From positions 1 to 53,148 of IMG/VR virus record IMGVR_UViG_3300042402_000726: DNA of 53,148 bases. The stretch is one strand, 5' to 3'. The DNA comes from a virus. The notes beneath the pieces are model-generated. The model was given only the letters and a program-made list of their open reading frames with translations, was not told the origin of the DNA and made no database searches. Both the position numbers and the translations under genes were made by a program. How positions within the stretch are numbered: position 1 is the first letter of the stretch; every line of letters starts with the position of its first letter. Below, in pieces: positions 24,677 to 34,000 of this stretch.

Positions 24677-25591
24677 TCAGACTCCGGCCGTCCCATAGAC
24701 TCCCCTTGGATCAGTCCAGCCGAGAGTGTATCTCTCTGTCGCCTTATATCTCATTGAGTCAGTTTCAAAATCACCTTCCATAGATTTTTCAAGACCACGA
24801 CGCATAAGAAGTTTTAAACCTTCTGGTGCATCAGTTTGAATCCACCATGCAGTAGATGAAGTGATACGAGATAAGTTAGCTTGACCGTCAGCAAGTAAAC
24901 CCATTGATTTAACTGGGTTGATGTCGTTGTCGGCTGTGCCTGCGCGTAGTGCTGATTTCAACAATACTTCAGCTTGGAAGATATTTGAAGGACCGGACAC
25001 GATTTGTTTTGGTGTTAAGCGAATACGTTTACCGTTGTTGTCAACAGCGTTACGAATCTGAATTAACATTTGTTCCAACGATGTTTGTGACAAGTTAGCA
25101 GCAGTTGATAACTGGTTGCTGAATGTGCCAGAAACGATTGGATGCGCTGTGGAAATCAAAGATACACCGTCACCACCTGTATATGAACCGTTGAATGCGC
25201 GGTTTAATACGTTAGCTGCTAATGTTTCTTTTGTTTCAATCAAAGATTGCGCTAAATGTTTCGCGTAAGTTTGACCAATACGGATGTGATCGCCATCTTC
25301 TACTAATACTTTGGTTAAGCTGAATGCCAAACCATATACTTTGTAAAGGTAACGTTGTAAGAACAACACACCACCAGATTGGTAAGATACTGCCATACCG
25401 TCTGGTAATTCTGGTGCCGCACCAAATCCATAAAGAACAGGTTCTTCGTGGTAGTTACGGGGAATACCTTTTTGTTCTTTGAAAACCTGTTTCCATTCGT
25501 CAGCACGTTGATCGTAAACACCGTCAAATACTTCGTTAAGGATTGGTTCGACTACCGATCTAAAATCGGTACTTCTCATTGGAGTTGCCAT
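24677..25591 (-). CDS. Major capsid protein (HK97-fold)
   Basis: 304 residues. N-terminus MATPMRSTDFRSVVEPILNE, VFDGVYDQRADEWKQVFKEQ, then YQSGGVLFLQRYLYKVYGLAFSLT typical of the podovirus and Mu gpT-related capsid family. Mid-protein SLIETKETLAANVLNRAF, then STAHPIVSGT and later SSTAWWIQTDAPEGLKLLMR, RRGLEKSMEGDFETD, YKATERYTLGW give the E-loop/P-domain-like order. A strong Shine-Dalgarno (AAAGGAGGAT) precedes the start. It is next to scaffold- and decoration-type genes. Confidence 0.93.
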   Translation of the reverse strand: MATPMRSTDFRSVVEPILNEVFDGVYDQRADEWKQVFKEQKGIPRNYHEEPVLYGFGAAPELPDGMAVSYQSGGVLFLQRYLYKVYGLAFSLTKVLVEDGDHIRIGQTYAKHLAQSLIETKETLAANVLNRAFNGSYTGGDGVSLISTAHPIVSGTFSNQLSTAANLSQTSLEQMLIQIRNAVDNNGKRIRLTPKQIVSGPSNIFQAEVLLKSALRAGTADNDINPVKSMGLLADGQANLSRITSSTAWWIQTDAPEGLKLLMRRGLEKSMEGDFETDSMRYKATERYTLGWTDPRGVYGTAGV

Positions 25592-25607
25592 GATTCAATA
25601 TCCTCCT

Positions 25608-26207
25608 TTAAACGGCATTAACTGGAGCTTTGTATTGTGATTCGTTCAAGCGAACGGTCATGTTTACATAAGCATCAGTAGCTGAATCAGTGATAAGGTA
25701 TGCATAACCGGTAATCTGGAATTGACCAGATGTCGCGACTTCTGCTGTTAAGTATGTTGAGCTGATACCAGTTGATGTTGATCCACCTGGTGAAGCCACT
25801 CGCCAGTCGCATTCGCCACCAACAGCAGTTTGAACTGAATCAGTTCCTGGTGTTCCTGGGTTTGCAAATTGAACGTCATAAATTGTTTCTGGATCGTCAT
25901 AAACCCAAGCAACGATTTGCGTACCAGTAGTACCACCAGTCCAGAATGGAGCGATAGTAGGTTTGCCAGTTGAGTCCAAGTATTCTACACCGGCAAAAAT
26001 ACCGAGTAATGAAATACCTGCAGCAGTACCAGAACGAGTACCGTCTGAAGTGCCGAGTTCAATTGTACCGGCAGTGACTAATTTAACTGGATCACCAGAA
26101 TAAATAGACGCAGCGTATGCGCTTGCGATTGTATAGGCTTTAGGACGCATCTGACCACTGTTGTGGAAAGATGGTCTGAAGCCATAAGGTGCGCTAGTTG
26201 AAGACAT
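25608..26207 (-). CDS. Putative head decoration/stabilisation protein
   Basis: 199 residues, starting MSSTSAPYGFRPSFHNSGQM, RPKAYTIASAYAASIYSGDP, VKLVTAGTIEL. Compact beta pattern rich in Gly, Thr and Ser; later IAPFWTGGTTGTQIVAWVYD, DPETIYDVQF. The gene immediately upstream of the major capsid gene in this family commonly encodes a capsid-associated or decoration protein. No enzyme motif. Good Shine-Dalgarno. Confidence 0.75.
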   Translation of the reverse strand: MSSTSAPYGFRPSFHNSGQMRPKAYTIASAYAASIYSGDPVKLVTAGTIELGTSDGTRSGTAAGISLLGIFAGVEYLDSTGKPTIAPFWTGGTTGTQIVAWVYDDPETIYDVQFANPGTPGTDSVQTAVGGECDWRVASPGGSTSTGISSTYLTAEVATSGQFQITGYAYLITDSATDAYVNMTVRLNESQYKAPVNAV

Positions 26208-26244
26208 TATTAGCTCCTAAATGGAATAAGTTTTAAATGGTTCG

Positions 26245-26775
26245 TTAAGAGATGTCGAATTGCGCATCTCTATGTTCGCCAATTTCCAGATTGCCATCTC
26301 CCACAGTCAATCTTGACTTTGATGACTTAGCTTGCTGCTCAAGAAAATCTGCTGTATCAGTCAGTTTTTCTTCTTCACGCATTGGTGCATCGTGGTGCGC
26401 TTCGGTCATGTACTTTTCATAAAGTGATAACGGAAGTTTAAAAGCCAACATCTCGTTTACCCCAATGAAACCTTGCCAGTCGCCTGTTTTAAGCGTTGCG
26501 TATTCCCAGCCAGGAACGTCTTCTGGCTTCACGGGTTCATACCCTAATCGGATACGCATTTGGATGGAATCTCTGGGATTCGTTGTTGTTAGCCAGCAGC
26601 AATGCCAGCCTGGAAGTTTTGGCAAGTCCGGTAAACTGGACTGGAAAAAACTTTGTCGAAACATCTCAACCCGCTCGTCTTCGGTCACTTCCCGATTTTG
26701 TGTAACTGCGCGATCTGTCATCGCACGATTATTTCTATTGGTTCCAGCGGATTTGTTTAATCTTTCGTCTGTCAT
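26245..26775 (-). CDS. Hypothetical head-associated protein (176 aa)
   Basis: 176 residues with an N-terminal charged, low-complexity part (NKSAGTNRNNRAMTDRA) followed by a folded region: LPDLPKLPGWHCCWLTTTNP, RDSIQMRIRLGYEPVKPEDV, PGWEYATL. Between scaffold and decoration genes. Similar proteins occur at this position in environmental podoviruses, but the role is unknown. It may be a minor capsid or scaffold partner. Confidence 0.7.
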   Translation of the reverse strand: MTDERLNKSAGTNRNNRAMTDRAVTQNREVTEDERVEMFRQSFFQSSLPDLPKLPGWHCCWLTTTNPRDSIQMRIRLGYEPVKPEDVPGWEYATLKTGDWQGFIGVNEMLAFKLPLSLYEKYMTEAHHDAPMREEEKLTDTADFLEQQAKSSKSRLTVGDGNLEIGEHRDAQFDIS

Positions 26776-26835
26776 GATATTCGCTCCTTTCAGCGATTGG
26801 AAATAATTATAAATTGATATTCAATAAACGCAATA

Positions 26836-27741
26836 CTATTTGTTGTTACGATCATACTCTGCGTAACGCTTTAAATACTTGTTACGAAGTACAGGATCAT
26901 CCCAGACACCAGCTTCAACTAAAGCTGATTTACGTTCTGGACTCACATACATTTCTTTGCGGGTTGATGTTGGTGCATGTTCGCGACCAGATCCAACAGA
27001 CGGACCACCACGCGCAGTGCGTTCACTTTGTTTCTTTCCAAACTTTTCTGGTAGTCTGCGTGCCGCACGTTTTCTAAGCTCGTCCCAGTATTCACTTGTT
27101 TGTGGATTGAAACCGTCTTTTGCTAACGTCTGATCAATAGCAATAACAATTGAAGAATCTTCATCGCGACCTTGTGCATCATACCAAGGATTATCAGCAA
27201 TAAATTCTTTGGCGTAGTGCATTGTCAAATCATCCATTTGATTTGGTTGCGCTACTGGACGTTGTTGTGCTGCCTGCTGTTTCTGGAATTGCAATTGCTG
27301 AACTTTAGCAATCGCTTGGTCACGGTAACGCATTGCTTGCGCTACATCTTCGCCATTTCCACGCTCAACCGCTTTGGCAATAACACGCTCTGCCATGTTT
27401 GCTTCTTGCGCTGCTTGATTGATATACGCATCATACGCGCCTAAATCAGTTTGGTGTGCGCGTACTTCTTGAACAGAAACTCTGCGCTCCAAATCATCAT
27501 TGCGTTTACGAAGGAATTCCAACTCAAGTTTATCACGACTAATCGCCTGTGTTTTTCTTTCTTTACGTTCTAACTTTTCTTTTCTACGACGCTCACGAAT
27601 TGCTTCACGCTCACTGTCAACGTCATCGTCGTCATCGCGTGCAATTTGCTCGTCATAAGCCTCATCGCTTAATTCATTTATATCTTCGACAATTTCAATT
27701 TCATCATCATTGTCGTCATCTTCTCTAATTACGTCTGCCAT
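26836..27741 (-). CDS. Scaffolding protein
   Basis: 301 residues with an extremely acidic N-terminus (DDDNDDEIEIVEDINELSDE), a long charged coiled coil (REAIRERRRKEKLERKERKT, LEFLRKRNDDLERRVSVQ), a Gln-rich segment and a basic C-terminus (ARRLPEKFGKKQSERTARGG, YLKRYAEYDRNNK). This charge layout, absence of a folded enzyme domain and position between portal and capsid identify an internal scaffold for procapsid assembly. The basic C-terminal part probably contacts the capsid shell, by analogy with P22. Confidence 0.83.
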   Translation of the reverse strand: MADVIREDDDNDDEIEIVEDINELSDEAYDEQIARDDDDDVDSEREAIRERRRKEKLERKERKTQAISRDKLELEFLRKRNDDLERRVSVQEVRAHQTDLGAYDAYINQAAQEANMAERVIAKAVERGNGEDVAQAMRYRDQAIAKVQQLQFQKQQAAQQRPVAQPNQMDDLTMHYAKEFIADNPWYDAQGRDEDSSIVIAIDQTLAKDGFNPQTSEYWDELRKRAARRLPEKFGKKQSERTARGGPSVGSGREHAPTSTRKEMYVSPERKSALVEAGVWDDPVLRNKYLKRYAEYDRNNK

Positions 27742-27754
27742 AAATCACCTCCTA

Positions 27755-28165
27755 CTAGATGAATGCTTTGATCTTTAATGGATCACCAGTGACTTGACCA
27801 ATAATATCCAAGTCGTTAAAAATTACAAACATTGCCGATTCGTCACTATCGGGAACTTTAACTTCCCAACGATCACCACCATACTTGGCGACACGAACAA
27901 ACTCGCCAGCTTGACACCACGCACCTTCCGGCCACGCTGTCATGTCATTACGGTTTTTAAACGCAAGTGGTCCTAGCGAAATCACTTTGCCGATCTGTGT
28001 GTTCCACTTCTCGGTGTCTTGCGTTCCGATATCGAGAATAATCCCGCCACTTGTTTTCTTTTTTGGAGTGCGAATCTGAATCAGAACGCGGCTTCCAAAA
28101 GGCTGAATTCCTGCATCTACTGCTGGAAAAGCCTCTGCCATTGCATTCTCAAAGGTCATTGTCAC
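27755..28165 (-). CDS. GroES-like co-chaperonin (Cpn10)
   Basis: About 136 residues with clear Cpn10 features: IQPFGSRVLIQIRTPKKKTS GGIIL includes the mobile-loop position, then QIGKVISLGPLAFK, later CQAGEFVRVAKYGG, and the C-terminal IFNDLDIIGQV matching the GroES end. A phage-encoded GroES would pair with the host GroEL, as T4 gp31 does, to fold the capsid protein; its location between portal and scaffold supports that. A GTG at 28165 has better spacing to AGGA than the ATG at 28159. It is larger than bacterial GroES (about 97), mostly from extra segments in the middle. Confidence 0.88.
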   Translation of the reverse strand: MTMTFENAMAEAFPAVDAGIQPFGSRVLIQIRTPKKKTSGGIILDIGTQDTEKWNTQIGKVISLGPLAFKNRNDMTAWPEGAWCQAGEFVRVAKYGGDRWEVKVPDSDESAMFVIFNDLDIIGQVTGDPLKIKAFI

Positions 28166-28346
28166 GATGTTTATCCTCGTCTATAAGATTTAAGAGTACG
28201 TTGATTGCCGCCTCATAACCGGCAACCATTCCCACACGATACCCGTACTCAAAGGCATCGCGTGTTTGTGGTTTCTTCAAAGCCTCAACAGCAAATGTCT
28301 GCTGTTCTACTTTGAGCGTGTTAAGCAGTTTGGTTTCTAAATTCAC
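28149..28346 (-). CDS. Small hypothetical protein (65 aa)
   Basis: Likely starts at a GTG (28346) that overlaps the previous stop (GTGA); a TTG three bases further upstream is possible. The product is helical: ETKLLNTLKVEQQTFAVEAL, then YGYRVGMVAGYEAAINVLLN. Such short helical proteins occur next to portal genes in environmental podoviruses. It overlaps the start of the GroES-like gene. No domain is recognised. Confidence 0.6.
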   Translation of the reverse strand: MNLETKLLNTLKVEQQTFAVEALKKPQTRDAFEYGYRVGMVAGYEAAINVLLNLIDEDKHRDNDL

Positions 28347-28480
28347 CAAGCTGACTTCTTGTTGCCTTTTGGTTCAGATGGTAATTTTTGACCATCCACT
28401 TTTTCACCAGCCGCCATACGTTTGTGTTGCTTAACGTCTGCGCCTGTCATGGGTACTTCTTTACCTTTTGTGTCTTTCAT
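28343..28480 (-). CDS. Small basic hypothetical protein (45 aa)
   Basis: 45 residues, MKDTKGKEVPMTGADVKQHK and then a Gly/Lys-rich tail ending NKKSAW. A good Shine-Dalgarno (GGAGATGAC) precedes the ATG at 28480, and its stop overlaps the next start. Basic and disordered; perhaps a DNA- or capsid-binding peptide. Function is unknown. Confidence 0.55.
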   Translation of the reverse strand: MKDTKGKEVPMTGADVKQHKRMAAGEKVDGQKLPSEPKGNKKSAW

Positions 28481-28489
28481 GTCATCTCC

Positions 28490-31003
28490 TTACGGATTAA
28501 AGTTAATGCCGGTGCCTGTCGTTAATGACGTTCTGCTATCATTTGCAAGCTCTGCGGCAGTGATAAGTTTAGCAGTATTGTTGTCGGCTGTGTTAATTGC
28601 TTCACGCGCTTGAATCTCAGCCATTGCACGTTGATTCTCAGCATAGATTCTAGCCTGCTCTGATTGCATCTTGTCTGCACGTTCTTGCTGTTGTGCAGCA
28701 AGTTTTGCTTGTTCGGATTGCATCTGCGTTTGCAATTTAACTTGATCCAGTTGCAATTTTGCTTGATCAGTTTGCGCTCTTTGATCCAACGCTTTTTGTT
28801 GAATGCCAGCACTAATTTGCGCAATTTCAAGTGCATGATCTGGTGGAAGCTGTGGCTGTGGTTTAAATTGCTCTGCTTGCTTATCCATTTCTTGCAATTG
28901 TTCACTAAAGCCATTCATTTGCTGTTCGATAAATTGTTGCACTTGTAATATCAGTTGAACTTGATTTTGTGCTTCTTCTGGAATCAATTGCTGCTTTTGT
29001 GCTTTATCTACAGCATCATGAGTTTCAGTTAAATAATAATTAAGCAAATGATCGCGTAAATGCACCACCATTGGAAATAAAAACGTTTTCGCAATCACAG
29101 GATTTGACCCAAACAATGGCGATTTAACAAATGCCATGTGCGTAATGATGTGCGCCATGTGATCTTGCTGTGGAAGTACATAAATTCCCGAACCCATTGC
29201 AGCCGCAACGTTTTCTGACGCAGGATCCATGTCATCTTGTGCTGGTTTTGGTTTTAAAACCTCATTATCTGGCACTTTTAACGTGCGAAGGAACATTTCC
29301 TCGACTTTTCTTGCATCATATAGCTGCGGAAATATCTGAGAACGTTGCATAATCGCTTGAATTTGCGCAAAACGCTGTGTTTCACTGAAAATCGCAGGAT
29401 CACTGACCGGAATGATGTCCATTGGCCCATCAAAATCAGACGGTTCGATGTCAATTCCCGATTCTTGCGCTTTAATGTCTTCAATTGTCAGATAAGCACT
29501 GTTAATTCGGTGCAAAATCTTCAAACTACGCGCCATTGAGCTGTGTAAACGCGAATGAATCGAGTTAAATACCACCATACCCTGTTCAATCAACGCCATT
29601 GTGGTGCCGACTGGTTGATTTGGGTTCTGATCTGACAGTTTTTCAAACGTGGTTTGCACAACACCTTTGCCGGTATCAACAAGGAAGCCAAGCAACTGCA
29701 TCAAAACAGGTGATGGTCCGTTAAATGGCAATGGCATGGCAAGTTTGCGCACGTCATCAATCAACGCGCCACCTTCCATCTCGACCACTTCAGTGGGTTG
29801 CACGTTCAGCGTTTGACCGCCTGGTCCGCCTTTGAGCTTTAGTAGTGTTGGCACGTTTTGAATATGCGCTGAATCAAGCAATGCACGCAATGCGCCTGTT
29901 GCTGCGCCAGACAATCCGCCAATCATGTGAGTCAAGCCGATTGGATACGCACCACGCCAAGGAACAAAGGCAAATTCAACGATCCACTCCAACTCTTTGC
30001 GTTGTTCGTCTTCTGGCTCCCAGTTACGATACAGAGACAAACCTTTCTCGGTGGATTTGTCTACGCTTAAAATGTAAGGTTCCGGCCCATCACCAAAATC
30101 TAAGTATGTGTAGATCTCAAAAATAGTACGCAAACCGTCTTCGTTGTAGCTTAAATCTTTACGGCCTTCAATCTTGTCATTAGCTTGCGATGCTTTGCTA
30201 AACTCTGGATCTGTTGGTACACCCAAGTCAACATCGATGTACATACCGCTCTTGACGCGACGATTGTACTCAAACTTGGTAATGTACTGCACATGCGTTT
30301 TGCGTTCTGCTGTGTAGAAGTTTGTGGCTGCAAACGGCAAATAAATGTCATCGATAGGAACAAACTCTGCCATCGGACGTTTATAGAGTGGATTCCACAT
30401 GAATTTCATGTACTGACCACCACCAAGTGGAAGTTGCGTGCTTAACTGTTCAAGCTCACCACGAAACTCAACCATTTGCTCGGTTAATTGCCAGTTCATG
30501 AAGTCAGTCTTGCGATCTGCTTTCTCTACTTTGTCTTGATCCTTCTCACCAACAATTTTGCTTTTAACAGGACCGTTAGCGGGGAAAATCTCTTTCATCA
30601 CACGCGCAGAAAAATCCACGCACGCTTCAACCAGCATTGGATGCACAACTTTGTTTGCACCGGTAAACTGTGCGCCACCCGGTGCATCATCACCAAGACC
30701 AGTGCGTCGAATACCTTCTTCGTATTGTTTGTCGCGTTTCTCGCGTGCTTCTTTGTCGTTGGTGATCTTGTCAATAAGCTCATTGATAGCCATTGCAAGT
30801 TCACCTTGATCAACTTCTTCAATGATGTTGGCAAAATGCTCTGCGTTTTGTTGTGACTCTGCTTCATCTTGCAGGCGAACGATAGCACCACCATCCTCAG
30901 TGTCTTCAACGTCAGTTTCGTCGGTATCCTCAAAATCTACGTTTTCACCTTCTTGTGCATCCGGTTGTTCTTGATCTTCGTCGTCTTCAAATTGTTGTGC
31001 CAT
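28490..31003 (-). CDS. Portal protein
   Basis: 837 residues. After an acidic N-terminal tail the portal core is visible: AQFTGANKVVHPMLVEACVD, FSARVMKEIFPANGPVKSK, then FMNWQLTEQMVEFRGELEQL, LPLGGGQYMKFMWNPLYKRP, PIDDIYLPFAAT. The pattern matches the podovirus portal family seen in many marine and freshwater phages. The C-terminal 200 residues are Gln-rich coiled coil (QQKALDQRAQTDQAKLQLDQ), as in barrel-forming portal C-termini. The dodecameric ring takes DNA in through terminase and anchors the tail. Head-gene position agrees. Confidence 0.9.
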   Translation of the reverse strand: MAQQFEDDEDQEQPDAQEGENVDFEDTDETDVEDTEDGGAIVRLQDEAESQQNAEHFANIIEEVDQGELAMAINELIDKITNDKEAREKRDKQYEEGIRRTGLGDDAPGGAQFTGANKVVHPMLVEACVDFSARVMKEIFPANGPVKSKIVGEKDQDKVEKADRKTDFMNWQLTEQMVEFRGELEQLSTQLPLGGGQYMKFMWNPLYKRPMAEFVPIDDIYLPFAATNFYTAERKTHVQYITKFEYNRRVKSGMYIDVDLGVPTDPEFSKASQANDKIEGRKDLSYNEDGLRTIFEIYTYLDFGDGPEPYILSVDKSTEKGLSLYRNWEPEDEQRKELEWIVEFAFVPWRGAYPIGLTHMIGGLSGAATGALRALLDSAHIQNVPTLLKLKGGPGGQTLNVQPTEVVEMEGGALIDDVRKLAMPLPFNGPSPVLMQLLGFLVDTGKGVVQTTFEKLSDQNPNQPVGTTMALIEQGMVVFNSIHSRLHSSMARSLKILHRINSAYLTIEDIKAQESGIDIEPSDFDGPMDIIPVSDPAIFSETQRFAQIQAIMQRSQIFPQLYDARKVEEMFLRTLKVPDNEVLKPKPAQDDMDPASENVAAAMGSGIYVLPQQDHMAHIITHMAFVKSPLFGSNPVIAKTFLFPMVVHLRDHLLNYYLTETHDAVDKAQKQQLIPEEAQNQVQLILQVQQFIEQQMNGFSEQLQEMDKQAEQFKPQPQLPPDHALEIAQISAGIQQKALDQRAQTDQAKLQLDQVKLQTQMQSEQAKLAAQQQERADKMQSEQARIYAENQRAMAEIQAREAINTADNNTAKLITAAELANDSRTSLTTGTGINFNP

Positions 31004-31041
31004 CGTTTACCTCTGTGTGTGTTTCGTTTGCGTGAAGTATA

Positions 31042-34000
31042 TCACATGTACTTGTTTGCTAATTCTTGTAAACCTACACTGCCGCCTTTTGCATAGCCAA
31101 GATTTCTAAGTACCTTATCGGTAATAATTCCGCCATAAGGTTTCATTTGTAATGCGCGAATATCTCTTGTTCTTGGATTTTTTAAATCCATCAAACCACG
31201 ATACTCTGCAACATCTGGCATTAGTTCATATGCACTTATATCTCTATCAAGCATACCTAATCCTTGACCGGGAACACCTTTAGGATATGCACGATGTCCA
31301 GACTCTTGAATAATAGGATTGCCAACAAATATTTGACCAACATTTTGTAAACCGGTATCGGGTGCTAAAAGTTGGCTAGGATCAGCAACAGCAAGTCTAG
31401 CTTCGCCAATGCTAATCCCACCAGCGTTTCTGTATTTTGTATCAAGATGATTTTTTAATTCTTTTCTAACTTTATCGGGTGTATTTCTAAATTGATCTAT
31501 ACCTTCTTCAGATTCAATCCCTTTAAAGTCTGGAATAAAATCTTTAATGCTTTTATTAACGGCACGTTTCTCTTTCTTGTTCATATTAGCGTTCATGTAC
31601 TTAAGCATTGTTTCGCCTGTCATGTTCGCATAATCTCCGCCCGTTGGAGCCATTCGCCAAGGCATATAAAGTGGATCAAGACCGCCCGTTCTTGCGCTTA
31701 ATTCTTTGCCATATTTCATAATGGCGTTAACTGGATCTTTCCCTGATGCCCATACTTGGCCTGGATTATTAAACATATAATCTTGACCGCCTTGTAAATC
31801 AACATCAACTGGACGATCATTAATGTAATGTAGCTTTCCAACATTAGTACGATCTGACATAGAAGTTACAAACGGATAGCCTTCATAATTTGCAAGACTA
31901 ATAATACGCTTTTCATTTTCTGGACGTGTCAACTGTAACATCATGTTTTGCAACTTTTCTTGCTCTAATTTTCTATCATCAAATCGCAAGTCATAACCTA
32001 AATCACCAATTCGTAATTTATGAATTGTACCAAGCACACCACTCGCAGACTCTGGAGCAAACGGCATCGCACCTGTCTGCGCAAGACCAGCAAGATCTAA
32101 ACCTGCCTGTGCCTGCTCATCCATTGACGGTTTAATCCCAACAGGATACCAGCTTGACTCATCCAGTATTTTTTGTGGTCTACCACCAGCAATGTCAACG
32201 TTGCGCATAAATGCATTGCCAGCACGCTTTGCCGCTTCAACTGGATGCAAGATTGTCGATGCAATCATTGAGTCGTTATCACCAAAGTTTTGTTTGGCAC
32301 TCATGTCATCAAAGTGCGCCATCGCTCTGCGATACAAACGCTCGTGCGCTGGATCTTCAAATTCTGATACTGAGCCACCGTCAGCATATTTATTAGCCAT
32401 TAAATCATCAAAATGCGCCATTGCTCTGTTATATAATCTTTCTGCTAAAGTATCGCTATTTACTGACCCACCATTGGCATATAAATCTTTTTCAGTAGCA
32501 AACACTGGCTTACCTTCTTTAATGCGCTTGTGTGCGTGTTCTATGGCTTTACTCACAATGTTATGTGGTATGTGTTCACCATCTTTAATTTTTAAGATGT
32601 GTTGCACTTCTTCTGTTGTCAATGTAGGTACAAGCGTTGGAATATCCATTTCTTTGTCATTGATAGGTACACCAATTGAATATTCGGTCATCACGCCAGT
32701 ACCGTCTGGACGCTCAAGCTCTCCAAAGTAGCCAAGACCTTTCTTGGTTTTGTCTGGTCTATCGCCATAGCCATAGTCACTTTCTTCGTACTTGTCGTGT
32801 AGTGCTTGCACGCTTCCGCCTTCAGCGTAACCTTTTTTTAAATACTTGTTGTAACGTGCATCAAGTGATTTTAATGATTTAGCATCAGTAAACTGTTCGT
32901 ATTGCTTTAACAGATCATCAAGCTCTCTATCTTTAGCACTTTTTAACATGTGAAAGTATTCATTCTTACCAGCGGTGCTGTTAATTACTCGTGCTAATTC
33001 TTCTGGATTGTCAGCATTACGACTTAAATATTCATGAAATCTTGGCAAATCTTCAACACCAAGACCAGATGCTTCATTGATGGCCTTTACTTCCTCATCA
33101 GATAAATTTTTTCCGAGCTTCATGCTGCCACCAATCAACCATTGACCCGTCATATTTGGACTGGTTTTGTATCGATAAAATCCACCTTCTGGCAATTGAT
33201 CTGTGATATGCGCAAACTTTGGAATCATAATGCCTTTTTTATTCATTCCTCGTTCGTTTGCCAATGTTTGCCAATCAACATCATTAGGAAACTCTACTTC
33301 TGCCCATGTATGTTCGCTTGGTCTATACACAGGAGGTTTACCACCTTTTCCAATATGCGTTGCAACAGGAACATCACCTGCATGCCAGCCTGGTCTATAC
33401 GCTAAAGGACCGAGTAATGATTTAACTTTATCTGCATTTTGAGTAGCAGGTGCGCCTGCTTCAGCTGCAACCCATTCATCAGATGGCACTGGCTTATCCG
33501 CATTTACAAACAATGGGTAAAGTGTATCTGGATCATTTTCTTTTGTTCTAAACAATTTATATGCTTTGACAGTTTTTTCTGGTGCGCCCATAGATAATGC
33601 CATTGGATTTAAATGTTCAATCAAATAATCTGGATCGCGCATTTGTTCAATTGTTGGCACGGTGTCTTCTAATGCAGTTTTTGTTGCATCAAAAAACTTA
33701 GTTGCATTTGGATAAGCACGCTTTAGTTGCTCTAAGTCTGCTGCATAATCGCCACCGCCAGCCAACTCATCCAGTTTAGACATAATGCTATCATCTGATA
33801 AATCCACTTCCCCGCCTTCTGCCCACTTAACCTTGTCCGCCCAGTACGCGGCACTGCTTTTTCCTTTGGCAATGTTCTTTGCATGACGTGCCTTGAACGA
33901 TTCACGCTTTGCTGTCATGCGATCTGACTCACCTTCTTTTGGCTTGCCTGCTGTTTCAGCACCTTGCTCACCAAAGCGAATTATCTTCTCTTTGCCATCG

